A stretch of 64,000 nt of DNA from Allomuricauda sp. (GCF_002699205.1 NZ_PABT01000014.1:62001-126000), one strand, 5' to 3'. Shown: positions 1 through 8,982, counted from the first letter of the stretch. Notes: a model not told the origin generated them from the sequence alone. Translations and numbers: made by a program.

Positions 1-422
1 TGATCGCCATCGCCTAAATTTTCAAAATCAAAGGTTATGCCTGTATAACCTCTATCCTTAAATGCTTTTTTTAAGGCTTCATAAAACGTGGTGGTTACAA
101 ACTCAAAGGATTTTTCTCGCAACTTTTTTACCTGAGATTTGCTAATTAAGCCGCCATCAAAGCCTAAATACTCCCTGTTTAGGGCCAAGTCTATATCTTC
201 TGAAAACCGTTGTATTAAGTGCCATGCCTTACTTAATGATGTACCTCCCTTAAATAACAGGTGTTCTGCAATGTCCATATCCGAAAAGATAATATCGAGG
301 GTTTGTGTTACCCACCAATCTTTTTCTACAGCAAAATCTTGAATCTTTTTTTGTTTCGCTACTTCTTGAAAAATCAATCGTTTTTCTTCAGCACTTGCTT
401 TATAAAATAATAGACTGCTCAT
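1..422 (-). CDS. abiEii: AbiEii-type nucleotidyltransferase toxin (partial, cut by window edge)
   Basis: This is the N-terminal part (about 140 codons) of an AbiEii/AbiGii-family nucleotidyltransferase, the toxin of the type IV AbiE phage-resistance toxin-antitoxin system. I translated it from the minus strand starting at the ATG at 422-420. The two family hallmarks are visible: KGGTSLSK, and RFSEDIDLAL carrying the paired acidic residues of the DNA polymerase-beta-like active site. The start lies three bases after the stop of the AbiEi-like gene, the usual antitoxin-then-toxin order. In the family, AbiEii is a GTP-binding nucleotidyltransferase that causes growth arrest. The remainder of the protein lies beyond the left edge, so integrity of the C-terminus is unknown. 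Confidence 0.9.
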   Translation of the reverse strand, partial: MSSLLFYKASAEEKRLIFQEVAKQKKIQDFAVEKDWWVTQTLDIIFSDMDIAEHLLFKGGTSLSKAWHLIQRFSEDIDLALNREYLGFDGGLISKSQVKKLREKSFEFVTTTFYEALKKAFKDRGYTGITFDFENLGDGD

Positions 423-425
423 TGA

Positions 426-1022
426 TTATAATGCTTTTGCCATAATTTCTGCTATCCATTGAGGTGCTAACTGCAAATCATGTCTTAAATCTTCAATATT
501 TTCTTGTTTTAAAATTTTTACAATTTTATCTTCCTCGCTTTTGGTTACGCTGTTTTTACCTATTTCCGTTAATGCCAATACTGCCAATTTGCTTATTTTA
601 CCCTTTAGGGCTAACTTTTTGGGGCTAACTTTTTTAAACGTAATATTTCTATTATCTATTTTAATTTTTCGGGCCTTACCGTCGGTGTAGTAAACTACAT
701 TTAATGGTATTTGTTCGCTTAGCCCCAAAGCGTGCATAGCAAAACTGCCTGTTGGGATAATACGTGCCTTATCGCGTTTGGCTATGGCTTGCGCTATATC
801 GTTCAAGCTTGGTAGTACTACTTGGTTTAGTAATTGGCTCGTTTTAGGTTTTACATAGATGCCACTTGCCAACCTGTACAAAACACCTCTTTTTACCAAT
901 CGATATAAAGCTACACGTAGTGCATTGGCATTTGCTATTTGGGCAAAATCTTCTGTAAGGAATATTGTGCCCTCTTCATTATTTTTAATTTGAGCTAGTA
1001 TTTGTTCTTCTATACTCGCCAT
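426..1022 (-). CDS. abiEi: AbiEi-like antitoxin / transcriptional regulator (DUF6088-type)
   Basis: This 198-residue protein is the probable antitoxin of the AbiE pair. Residues 1-60 form a winged-helix module (IEEQILAQI, then LRVALYRLVKRGVLYRLASGIY), typical of AbiEi/DUF6088 proteins, which bind their own promoter. The C-terminal part (ARIIPTGSFAMHALGL onward) is the region known in AbiEi to be needed for toxin neutralisation. It is followed after three bases by the toxin gene, so the two are surely cotranscribed. Repeated CATTACAA boxes lie 19-72 bases upstream of its start and are the probable autoregulatory operator. Family assignment is confident; the exact DUF family name is from memory. 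Confidence 0.85.
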   Translation of the reverse strand: MASIEEQILAQIKNNEEGTIFLTEDFAQIANANALRVALYRLVKRGVLYRLASGIYVKPKTSQLLNQVVLPSLNDIAQAIAKRDKARIIPTGSFAMHALGLSEQIPLNVVYYTDGKARKIKIDNRNITFKKVSPKKLALKGKISKLAVLALTEIGKNSVTKSEEDKIVKILKQENIEDLRHDLQLAPQWIAEIMAKAL

Positions 1023-1040
1023 CTATTTATTTTATATTTT

Positions 1041-1094
1041 TTGTAATGTAAAGTGGTTTCTTTTCATTACAATAATACTTAAAAAACATTACAA
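1041..1094. promoter_or_regulatory. Candidate AbiEi operator (CATTACAA boxes)
   Basis: Three identical 8-mers lie just upstream of the antitoxin start: TTGTAATG at 1041-1048 (inverted) and CATTACAA at 1065-1072 and 1087-1094, the last two spaced by 22 bases. Published AbiE systems are repressed by AbiEi binding to inverted repeats in the promoter, so position and symmetry fit autoregulation. Binding itself is inferred. Confidence 0.55.
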
Positions 1095-1180
1095 AAGCAA
1101 TTTTAACCGCATTAAAGAATTGATTGACTTGTTTTTCGTTTTTTGCAATTGAGGAAGCAAGGAAAAATCGAGCCCATGGA

Positions 1181-1231
1181 AAATGTCTAACCCTATTACC
1201 TAGACATTTTTAGACATTTCCTTAGACATTT
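1181..1231. repeat. Cluster of four TAGACATTT boxes in a 573-bp gene-free gap
   Basis: The stretch 1023-1595 holds no credible gene. Besides the AbiEi boxes it contains AAATGTCTA at 1181-1189 and TAGACATTT at 1201-1209, 1211-1219 and 1223-1231: one inverted and three direct copies of a 9-mer. The spacing of 10 and 12 bases is near one helical turn, which suggests a protein-binding array. Nothing else is evident in the gap. Confidence 0.5.
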
Positions 1232-1595
1232 CTAACGCAGAAATTTCTACATATGAATTTTGTGTTGATGCTAAATTGGTAATCACAAAACAAAAAAAGG
1301 TAAGGCCACAAAACAATAGGAGTTTATAACCTTAACAGACCCCGTGGAGCACTTAAGGGAAAGACACCGCAAAAGATTTAATGTATAAAAACCATATAAT
1401 TCTACTCTTGTGAAAGTTTTTCTTCCATTCATTAAAATTTCTTGGTTAAAATTCGAGTTTATCCCCAAAAAATGGTTGTTTCCTCGAAAAAATACTAAAA
1501 ACTGGATTTATCTGAATACATAAAAAATCAATCAAGAAAAGTATACTCATTTAAATTCATTTTTAAGTTTTGAAAAAATCTTCTCCCATGCTTTT

Positions 1596-4088
1596 TTACA
1601 ACTTAAGGATTTCATTTTTAAACACGTTTTCAAATTTTGGCACATTTTCCACAAAAAAACCATTCATTTTGGGCCAATGAGATTTGTCAAAAAGATTTAC
1701 ATCGTTAAGAACATACTTAATGCGACTCATTTTGTTATCGGGCAATTCTTCCCAGATTAAAGATTTACCAAAACCATCTTCAATTTCCGCTTTTCTACTA
1801 ATTATTTTTTTGAAATACTTTTTGTTCAGCTCTTTATTTGCTGTTGTTATACTAAGCTCAATCTGGCAATGAGAACCAGTAACGACCAAGGAATAATTTA
1901 CTCCTGTTTTTCCGGCACCCATGCTTATCCAATGAGATTTCACAGGATTAACATTTGAAAACTGACCTTTTTCTTGCAATTGGGGCAAAAGTTGCTCCCA
2001 ATATTCTTTACGCACATAAAACCTGTTGCCATGAGAGGAGGCATTATCATATTTGACAATAAGTTCATCTTCCAAATCAAATAAGGACAATAACTTTTTT
2101 AGAATATTGAACTTTGTATTGCTATCGATATTAAACTCGACAAAGTAGCCATTGGTTATTTCCTGGGCACTTCTAAAATCTTCTTTGTTTCTTGTTATTT
2201 TAAGAATATCGTTCCCAAGCAACAGCCCGGTATTTATGGCATATAACTGTTGAAGCACATAATAATACATGTTTGCAATGGCTGATTCTTCAACCTTGTT
2301 GTTCTTGAATATAAAATATTCAAGCTTTTTGTGTGTTGGGGACTCTGCTTCAAAAATAGATTGCTCTACAGCTTCTTCATCTGTCTCTAGTACAACATCA
2401 GGATAACTCCAGATAGTAAGAAACCGTTCGCTGATTAATTTAAACCTGGATTCATAGGAATTGGCGTCCCAAACATCAATTCTTTTTAAATAATCGTTTA
2501 ACCATAACCTACTGTATTTATAACCTTGCTCTCCACCTTGATGATTCATGTTCTTTTTCTCCAAAAAGGTCCTGTTCCCCAATGACCCGTTGTTCCCCGA
2601 CAAGGTTAGGTTTGCCAATGTATTCAAATACTTTTCCTTAAATAGGAAAATTGTTTCCTCATCTAATTGTTTGGACCACTCGGAACTAGGGTTTTGTGGA
2701 AAGATGTGCTCAATCGTGATGCTTTCGCTCGCAGTATCGACATGCTCACGATTATTGTGGTTTTCCAAAAGCTCAAAAAGATAATTCCTGTTTTTTGCTT
2801 TGATATTATAGAGGTCTTTGTCTTTTAAAGCCGCCAGCACGTCTTCATCATCAGGAAAACGTGAATTACCTCTTTTTTTACATAGGGCTTTGGCCAAACT
2901 TTCAAAATAGTCTTCGGTATCTATTTCCGAATACAGGGTCATGAAAATCTTATTCAGTGCATTGGTAGGCAATCCCACTATAAATCTTCGCCAAGCATAA
3001 TTTTGAACCAATTTTAATACGTGAACAACAGTTTCTTCATCTGTAATCCCATTGTCCCAATCTTCAAAAACCTGTAACAAGAATGGATAGGCGACATTCA
3101 CTTCCAATCGGTTGATGTATTCCAGCTCTTTACGAATTTTCGGGTTTTCAACGGTTTCCGGATTGATAAACATTTTATAAAATAGGGAAAGCGCTTTGAT
3201 GTTTTCCAACTCGTTCATGTACTCCTCATCCAGTTTATTGGGGTAGTTCTTTTTAAACTCTTGGTAGACCTTTGATTTATTGGGTATTTTCTTGTTTTTT
3301 AGGGTTAAATAGTCCCTTATGTACTCAGAAACCAACGACTTTTGTTTTATCAAATCCCGGGCATTTTCTTCAATGGGATTCCAAATGGTGTTAAAAACCT
3401 TTTGTTGCTCCCGTGGCTTTAGGTCCATTAGGATATAGTTCCGTATCAAATCGGATTGGGACAGGTCAAGTCCTGTTGAATTGAGACTTTCAAATATCCG
3501 CTGCGGATCATCTTTGTCCCGTTCCAACGAAATTTCGACAAAAATCAACCGTTTCAAACCATTCCTTATTACCTCAAAATTCTCGGCATTGATTCGAGAA
3601 CTGAAAAAAGTATAGTTTTCGATCACATTGGAAAATGAAGCAAACCCTTTTTCATTGCCCTCCATAATGGCCTTGAACGCCATGGAATTAGTGTCGGTCT
3701 GTTTTAGTTTGAGCTTACTATCTTCTTCTTGCACATATTGGTTTACCAAGAACATATTGTAGAGCATCTCGGCCTCTTTTTCCAGTCCATTGTTCTTTGC
3801 AAAACGGAACAAGGCCACATACAGCACATTGATAGTGGTGAGGCGTTGCTGGCCGTCTATAATTACCAGTTCGCGGACTTCACGGGTGGTGTAAGCTCCT
3901 TCGTGTATAAAAACAATGCTGCCTATAAAATGTGTGCCGCGGTCTTCTTTTTCAACACTGATGATATCCTCTAACAATTGTTTGCAATGCCCTAGTTCCC
4001 AATCATAATTGCGTTGGTAAACGGGTATTACAAATTGTACATTAGGTGTCTGTAAAAAATTGATGATGGGTAGTTCGGTGGCTTTCAT
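1596..4088 (-). CDS. GmrSD-like protein: DUF262 + DUF1524 (HNH-like) + DUF4268-like C-terminus
   Basis: This 830-residue protein has the architecture of GmrSD-type, modification-dependent restriction enzymes. The DUF262 (GmrS) domain is at the N-terminus with IPVYQRNYDW (21-30) and the ParB/NTPase-like signature IIDGQQRLTT (76-85). A DUF1524 (GmrD, HNH-type nuclease) domain follows at about residues 440-550, with TIEHIFPQ near 458 and NLTLSGNN further on. The last ~200 residues resemble DUF4268, often attached to defence proteins. Family members cleave DNA bearing modified cytosines in an NTP-dependent way. It starts six bases after the stop of the restriction-modification gene and is the last gene of a four-gene block. 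The family is confident; substrate and defence role are inferred. Confidence 0.85.
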   Translation of the reverse strand: MKATELPIINFLQTPNVQFVIPVYQRNYDWELGHCKQLLEDIISVEKEDRGTHFIGSIVFIHEGAYTTREVRELVIIDGQQRLTTINVLYVALFRFAKNNGLEKEAEMLYNMFLVNQYVQEEDSKLKLKQTDTNSMAFKAIMEGNEKGFASFSNVIENYTFFSSRINAENFEVIRNGLKRLIFVEISLERDKDDPQRIFESLNSTGLDLSQSDLIRNYILMDLKPREQQKVFNTIWNPIEENARDLIKQKSLVSEYIRDYLTLKNKKIPNKSKVYQEFKKNYPNKLDEEYMNELENIKALSLFYKMFINPETVENPKIRKELEYINRLEVNVAYPFLLQVFEDWDNGITDEETVVHVLKLVQNYAWRRFIVGLPTNALNKIFMTLYSEIDTEDYFESLAKALCKKRGNSRFPDDEDVLAALKDKDLYNIKAKNRNYLFELLENHNNREHVDTASESITIEHIFPQNPSSEWSKQLDEETIFLFKEKYLNTLANLTLSGNNGSLGNRTFLEKKNMNHQGGEQGYKYSRLWLNDYLKRIDVWDANSYESRFKLISERFLTIWSYPDVVLETDEEAVEQSIFEAESPTHKKLEYFIFKNNKVEESAIANMYYYVLQQLYAINTGLLLGNDILKITRNKEDFRSAQEITNGYFVEFNIDSNTKFNILKKLLSLFDLEDELIVKYDNASSHGNRFYVRKEYWEQLLPQLQEKGQFSNVNPVKSHWISMGAGKTGVNYSLVVTGSHCQIELSITTANKELNKKYFKKIISRKAEIEDGFGKSLIWEELPDNKMSRIKYVLNDVNLFDKSHWPKMNGFFVENVPKFENVFKNEILKL

Positions 4089-4094
4089 ATCGTT

Positions 4095-7000
4095 TTAGGC
4101 ACTCTCAATAATTGCAATTTCTTCTTCGGTCAACCCATAGAGCTGGTATACTAATTGATCGATTTCGTTTTCTAAGTCGGACACATTTGTAACTTGATTT
4201 TCTTTCTTCAATGAAATAATCTTTCTGGCCAATTCAATAAGTCTATTCTCAATTTCTTTGTTAGGTGGTTTATATGGCAACCTCTTCAATTCATTAACTT
4301 TAATCTTTGGAAACAAATCATCTTCTTCTGAGTAAAATTTTCTAAAGAAAAACCCATAGAGTTTTGAATTAAGAACTGCCAGGAATGAATGTAAATCCGT
4401 TTTGGATTCTTCAAAAGGAACGGCTACGTATAAAGACTGGTCGGCAATAGCATTGGTTTCATCAATTGTACAAATAAATTTGGTGCCGATAATTTGGCGT
4501 ATCAATATTTTAGGTTGGAAAAAATAATGCGAAGCTTTTGGAGACATCAACCAAGGTCCCCATTTAATATATTCATTTGATTGTTTTGAAAAGTATTGCT
4601 GGATATGTTTTCCTTTAAGTTCTGAAAAATATTGATCGGATAGTTTTGTTTTAGAATGATATATTCTGTTTTTAACGTCTTCTTTAGTCAAAGCTTTTCC
4701 TTCTAGGTTTGTTCCATACCCGGCTTGATATGGTTTACAGCCGTTTGAGATATCAAGTAATTCTTCTAGTCTTATTGGATTTCCATTTACTTTCTCCAAA
4801 ATGGATTGAATTTCCGCATTTTCTGAAAAATTAATAATGAGATTATTATCCTTAAACCAACATTTGGGATTGAAGGTGTATTTTAGATTTAGATCATGGC
4901 CAACAATTATTGATTCAAAACCAGGGGTCTTCTTTATTGAAAGTATACATGTTTCAACCTGAGCATCTTCAAAAATCACTTTTTGATTAAAATTGATTAT
5001 CTCAATCGGCTTGAAATTTTTTAGTATTAATTTTCTAACACCGAAAGCATACTTGTTGGATAACCAAGCGTTTGGAATGATATATGAGAGGTTTTTTTCT
5101 TTTCCGAGAATCCCATTTAATGCTAATTCAATGAACAGATAGTAAATTTCTGCATGGCCAATTATACTACTAAATTTTTTTCGGAAATACTCAATTTCCA
5201 AATTGGAAAGATTAACTCCATAGGGCGGATTCCCAATCACCACATCAAATCCAATATAGTCGCCCTCATCATTCAAAACTTCCGGAAACTCAAAGCGCCA
5301 TTCAAAGGCATTTTCATAGATGACATTGTTTACGATTTCCTCTTTTTCCAAGAGGGCTTTTTCGGCTTTTTGTTGTAGTTTTTTAAGAGTGTCCTTATCG
5401 GCTTTGGTTATTTTTTCCCCAAAAGCTTTTAGGTTGTTTTGTCGCTCCTGTTCGTTGATTACTTCACCTTGGGCCTTTTGGAACTTGGCAATAAACTTGT
5501 TGTCCAGGGTGCTTCTAAAATTATTTTTGACCTCGTTGATGATTTGTGAAATTTCGCGCTTTTTTTCTTTTGAGGCCGTGTTTTTATAGTCGGCAACCGC
5601 TTTTTTATAATCCAAAAAGCCATAGGCTATTTTTTTGTCCTTAAAAGCCGCTTTTAGATCATCGTCCAAGGCAAAACGGCTTATCAACGAGTTACCAGTT
5701 TTGATATTGATGTCAATATTGGGCAGCGTTTCCAGCTCGTTATCCCCTTTGTAATAGGCATTTTTGAGCAACTCGATCCATAATCGCAAACGGCATATTT
5801 TAACCGAATTGGGGTTGATGTCCACCCCAAAAAGACAGTTTTCTATCAAGGTTTGCTTTTCATGGAAAAGGGCCATTTGAACCCGTTGACTTTCTTTATT
5901 GCCAGGATGGTACTCAAACAGTTCTTGTTCATCATCGGTTATAACCAATTCATCATTGACGACTTCAACCTCATATTCTTTTAATCGCTTGCCCTCAGCA
6001 TCCTGCAATATTTTAAGGTCGTTCTTAATGGCAATCAACTCATTGAGCGCCGAAACCAAAAAATGGCCAGAGCCCACGGCAGGGTCACAGATTTTTAGGC
6101 TGTTGATGATTGTGTTCGCTTCATTTCTGTCTTCAATCTTGTCATATACATCATCCAGACCTTTACAGTTCCAACCTTTTACCTCATTGAATTTTTGGAC
6201 CACTGCTTTACGAATGGTCTCCCGGCACATATACATGGTGATAAAACCAGGAGTAAAGAACGAACCGTCCTTATAACCATTTATCTTTTCAAAAATGAGC
6301 CCAAGTACCGAGGCATTGATCAGTGTTTTGTTGTCTTCTTGAATATCTTCGGAACCCTCGCTGCTAAAATCATAGGCATCCAAAAATTCAAATAAATATT
6401 CAAGTGTTGAAAGTTCACCCGAACGTTTTTTACCCTTTTCATCTTTTAGTACGGTTGAAGCAATTATGGGTATAGGCTTATCGTCTCTAAGATTGCTTAC
6501 AAATAGGGTATCATGCTCTATGTCAGTTGGTTCAAAAAGTGAAGAGTTCAGGTATGGCACTCTATTAAAAAAGGTTTTGGCTTCCTCATTTCGCTCTTCT
6601 TGTCTTTTTGCCAACACTTGAAAGAAAAGACTATCCAGATCATCATAGTCCTTGATCATTTTTAGATTTAGGAAAGCATAATGTGGATCTCCTTTATGGT
6701 AGCGAATAAGTTGTGCTTCGAGCAGCTTCAGAAAAAGAATCCGATTGACCCAGGTAATGACTAGCTCCAAAGCCACGTTGAACAACCGCTCATCTTTGGT
6801 GTCTCCATATTTTTTGGGATTGGGCAGTCGGCTAATCTTGTCTCGAGTGTCAAGTTGAAGAATGGTGTTCTCCAAAAGGCTTCCTAAGTTTCGTTGTCCT
6901 TCCTCGTTTCGTTGAATTAATTTCTTACTGCCTTTTTTGATTTCCGAAAGCCCTATGATGTGCAATAGCTCGCTGTAAAACTTTTTATCCAGGCTATTGC

Positions 7001-7736
7001 TGTCATTTACAAAAGGTTCTTTTAATAGGTGTTGCGGAGAAAGCACCTTAAAAAGGGCAACAAGTTTCTGGTCATCTTTTGGGTTGTCATTTCGAACTAT
7101 TTTTTCATATTTCCGTAAATCAAAGTACACAAAACTCAAAGACACTTCAAATGCAGACAAATAGGGCTTCGCAATTTCATTGTAGAAGAAATCGGTATTG
7201 GTTCCGGATAAATTTCCAGCTTCAAAATCCTTGAATTGTTTCACCAAAGTTTTGTTGGCCACAAAATTTTTTTCAAAATCATTGGCATCAAAAATGAACC
7301 ATTCAAAAAGGTTCGTGATAATAAGGTTTTTTACCTCTAGGTTGCCTTTGGTAATACGTTCCCTTAAAAAGTATAAGAGCAATTCGTGAAACGCTTTTTT
7401 GTTGAGATTGTCAACAGTTACCATTTCACTTTTGTTCTTTGGGTTTTTGGCCTCGATTATTACCCCCACGGGGCTATCAGGTTTGGGCCCAATATGGATT
7501 ACTTGGTCCTTGCGCCCACTTGTGTTAATGAAATGGTCATTGTGGTAAAGGGAATCTTTCAGGAATCCTGAAACCAGGTTTTTATGATATTCTTCTGATT
7601 CATCCTCATTGGAAAAATCCAAAACCTTAATTAGGTTAGTTTTAAAGAGTTCTATCTCTTCACGGTATGGCTTTACTTTTAAAAAGGCCTTGTTTAATGC
7701 CTTTTTGGGTTTAATTGGTTTGGAAATTGAACTCAT
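4095..7736 (-). CDS. Type IIG (Eco57I-class) restriction-modification enzyme
   Basis: This 1,213-residue single-chain protein appears to combine nuclease, adenine-N6 methyltransferase and target recognition. An N-terminal PD-(D/E)XK-like site is suggested by D77 in GRKDQVIHI and E95-A-K97 in GVIIEAKNPK. The methyltransferase core has motif I DPAVGSGHF near residue 551, GVDINPNSVKICRLRLW after it, and catalytic motif IV GNPPYGV near 834. The last ~300 residues look like a TaqI-type specificity domain (GAGYGTNL-like turn, LNSKLYGFFF). PglX of BREX has a similar methylase core but no such nuclease, and no other BREX gene is present. Three bases separate it from the upstream gene and six from the GmrSD-like gene, so one mRNA is likely. 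Confidence 0.88.
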   Translation of the reverse strand: MSSISKPIKPKKALNKAFLKVKPYREEIELFKTNLIKVLDFSNEDESEEYHKNLVSGFLKDSLYHNDHFINTSGRKDQVIHIGPKPDSPVGVIIEAKNPKNKSEMVTVDNLNKKAFHELLLYFLRERITKGNLEVKNLIITNLFEWFIFDANDFEKNFVANKTLVKQFKDFEAGNLSGTNTDFFYNEIAKPYLSAFEVSLSFVYFDLRKYEKIVRNDNPKDDQKLVALFKVLSPQHLLKEPFVNDSNSLDKKFYSELLHIIGLSEIKKGSKKLIQRNEEGQRNLGSLLENTILQLDTRDKISRLPNPKKYGDTKDERLFNVALELVITWVNRILFLKLLEAQLIRYHKGDPHYAFLNLKMIKDYDDLDSLFFQVLAKRQEERNEEAKTFFNRVPYLNSSLFEPTDIEHDTLFVSNLRDDKPIPIIASTVLKDEKGKKRSGELSTLEYLFEFLDAYDFSSEGSEDIQEDNKTLINASVLGLIFEKINGYKDGSFFTPGFITMYMCRETIRKAVVQKFNEVKGWNCKGLDDVYDKIEDRNEANTIINSLKICDPAVGSGHFLVSALNELIAIKNDLKILQDAEGKRLKEYEVEVVNDELVITDDEQELFEYHPGNKESQRVQMALFHEKQTLIENCLFGVDINPNSVKICRLRLWIELLKNAYYKGDNELETLPNIDINIKTGNSLISRFALDDDLKAAFKDKKIAYGFLDYKKAVADYKNTASKEKKREISQIINEVKNNFRSTLDNKFIAKFQKAQGEVINEQERQNNLKAFGEKITKADKDTLKKLQQKAEKALLEKEEIVNNVIYENAFEWRFEFPEVLNDEGDYIGFDVVIGNPPYGVNLSNLEIEYFRKKFSSIIGHAEIYYLFIELALNGILGKEKNLSYIIPNAWLSNKYAFGVRKLILKNFKPIEIINFNQKVIFEDAQVETCILSIKKTPGFESIIVGHDLNLKYTFNPKCWFKDNNLIINFSENAEIQSILEKVNGNPIRLEELLDISNGCKPYQAGYGTNLEGKALTKEDVKNRIYHSKTKLSDQYFSELKGKHIQQYFSKQSNEYIKWGPWLMSPKASHYFFQPKILIRQIIGTKFICTIDETNAIADQSLYVAVPFEESKTDLHSFLAVLNSKLYGFFFRKFYSEEDDLFPKIKVNELKRLPYKPPNKEIENRLIELARKIISLKKENQVTNVSDLENEIDQLVYQLYGLTEEEIAIIESA

Positions 7737-7739
7737 ATT

Positions 7740-8390
7740 CTATAACTCTTCAAATTTTTTTGAACTTATAACATTGCCCAGTAAGCTATAAGATGCTGCT
7801 GCCGCATTGCGGGCAGAGGGGTGGTAAAAATCAATAACCTTTGAATTTTCATACCTGCCAATAGCGATATTGTATCCACTACTTTTCCATTCAACTGTAT
7901 CAAAAAGCAGGTTTCGTAATTTTTTCCATGTTAAACCGGTAATGATAATTTCAGGATTAATAATTTCTATTTGCTTGAGCAACCACTTTTTGTTTTGCAA
8001 CAAGTGTTTTTCCATTTCAGTGTAATTCGATTGTCCTTTACCACCTATCTTCTTAACATTCATAAAAGCCACATGAAAAATAGCATTTTTAAATCCTTCT
8101 TTGTCATGCCACATTTGTTCATACTCGGGAAAATCGTTTAGTATTCCATAACTCCACTCTGCTAATCGATGGGAAAAGGTGTATTTGAGACCTTCCTTCC
8201 ACCATTCACGGAAATCACCCGCTTCTTGCTTGGGATTGTTGGGTTCCTTGGTCAAAAACAGTATTTTCGTTTTGGCTTTTAAATAGAGGTCTTCGTTGTT
8301 AATTCCGTCTTTTATAAATTTACCTTCGTACTCAGGAACTTCATTTTCCCATTCATCAAATAGTTGGTTTAACTGTTCCGATTTGGTCAT
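7740..8390 (-). CDS. Uracil-DNA-glycosylase-superfamily-like protein
   Basis: This 216-residue soluble protein resembles the uracil-DNA glycosylase fold. The supporting motifs are KILFLTKEPNNPK at 42-54, where UDGs carry the G-x-D/E-P-G water-activating loop; AFMNVKKIGGKG at 108-119; the strand PEIIITG at 146-152; and YHPSAR at 189-194, matching the HPS minor-groove loop. Catalytic residues are not exactly those of classical UDG, so it may act on a modified base other than uracil or be non-catalytic. It sits between the Zn-ribbon nuclease and the restriction-modification gene with three-base gaps on both sides. Its presence in a defence operon suggests recognition or removal of modified phage bases, which is inference. 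Confidence 0.65.
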   Translation of the reverse strand: MTKSEQLNQLFDEWENEVPEYEGKFIKDGINNEDLYLKAKTKILFLTKEPNNPKQEAGDFREWWKEGLKYTFSHRLAEWSYGILNDFPEYEQMWHDKEGFKNAIFHVAFMNVKKIGGKGQSNYTEMEKHLLQNKKWLLKQIEIINPEIIITGLTWKKLRNLLFDTVEWKSSGYNIAIGRYENSKVIDFYHPSARNAAAASYSLLGNVISSKKFEEL

Positions 8391-8393
8391 TTG

Positions 8394-8951
8394 TTAATCA
8401 ACATTTTCAAAAAACTTAGTTGCATATCTGCAATATTCTACAATTAATTTTTTATCAGTTTCAAATTCTTTTCGATTGCCCAACCAGTTTTTACATTTCT
8501 CATGAATTTCTTTCCCTTCCTTCATTTCTGCATAAGAGAGACATTTGATATGCTTTTGGGTAACCAGGACAAAAAGCGCATTTTGAAATGGGTAATCACC
8601 GTACTTATCTACATCCTTAAGTTTTAGAGATCCACTTTTGCGATACTTTACCTCAATAAAGTGGGCTTGGTTGTCTTTAAAAATAACCAAGTCGGGCATC
8701 TGTCGTATATTTTTTGAAACATCTCCACGAACTCCTTTTAATAGGTCGGTAATTCCGGGAATAGAGTTTTCCATGCCATATTTGAAAACTTGGAACCCCA
8801 AGGATTTAAAAAGTTGTTCAACAATTGTTTCAGCGATAATTCCTTTAATTTTACCAGAGACCCAAGGGTTTCCATTTTCTTTTTGGTAACAATCTGTACA
8901 AAGACCATTTTTGAACTTGGTGTATTTACCACATTCTCTGCAATCGGGCAT
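8394..8951 (-). CDS. Zinc-ribbon + PD-(D/E)XK nuclease-like protein
   Basis: I place the start at ATG 8951 (185 residues) rather than the in-frame ATG at 8981, because a perfect inverted repeat and a promoter-like sequence occupy 8966-8982. The N-terminus is a four-cysteine zinc ribbon (C4, C7, C18, C21 in CRECGK...CTDC). A restriction-endonuclease-like core follows: E41 in IAETIVEQLF, D87 in MPDLVIF, and E100-V-K102 in AHFIEVKYRKS, the D...ExK catalytic triad. It is the first gene of the four-gene block and is followed after three bases by the UDG-like gene. It could be a nuclease effector or nicking subunit. The fold assignment is good; its job is inferred from context. Confidence 0.72.
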   Translation of the reverse strand: MPDCRECGKYTKFKNGLCTDCYQKENGNPWVSGKIKGIIAETIVEQLFKSLGFQVFKYGMENSIPGITDLLKGVRGDVSKNIRQMPDLVIFKDNQAHFIEVKYRKSGSLKLKDVDKYGDYPFQNALFVLVTQKHIKCLSYAEMKEGKEIHEKCKNWLGNRKEFETDKKLIVEYCRYATKFFENVD

Positions 8952-8965
8952 ATTTATTTTGAAAG

Positions 8966-8982
8966 TTTGGTAAACTACCAAA
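8966..8982. promoter_or_regulatory. Perfect inverted repeat at the promoter of the defence block
   Basis: TTTGGTA-AAC-TACCAAA occupies 8966-8982, directly upstream of the chosen start of the Zn-ribbon nuclease. Reading the minus strand it overlaps a -7-like TATTTTGG, with an ATTG element 20 bases further upstream, so a bound protein would block transcription. No control-protein gene is adjacent. Confidence 0.5.

Noticed and set aside
1283-1468. 61-codon minus-strand frame in the gap upstream of abiE
   Set aside because: No recognisable domain, poor composition and no promoter or ribosome-binding support; it looks like chance.
4095-7736. PglX methyltransferase of a BREX system
   Set aside because: The methylase core is similar, but an N-terminal D...EAK nuclease is present and no other BREX gene (brxA/B/C/L, pglZ) is nearby.
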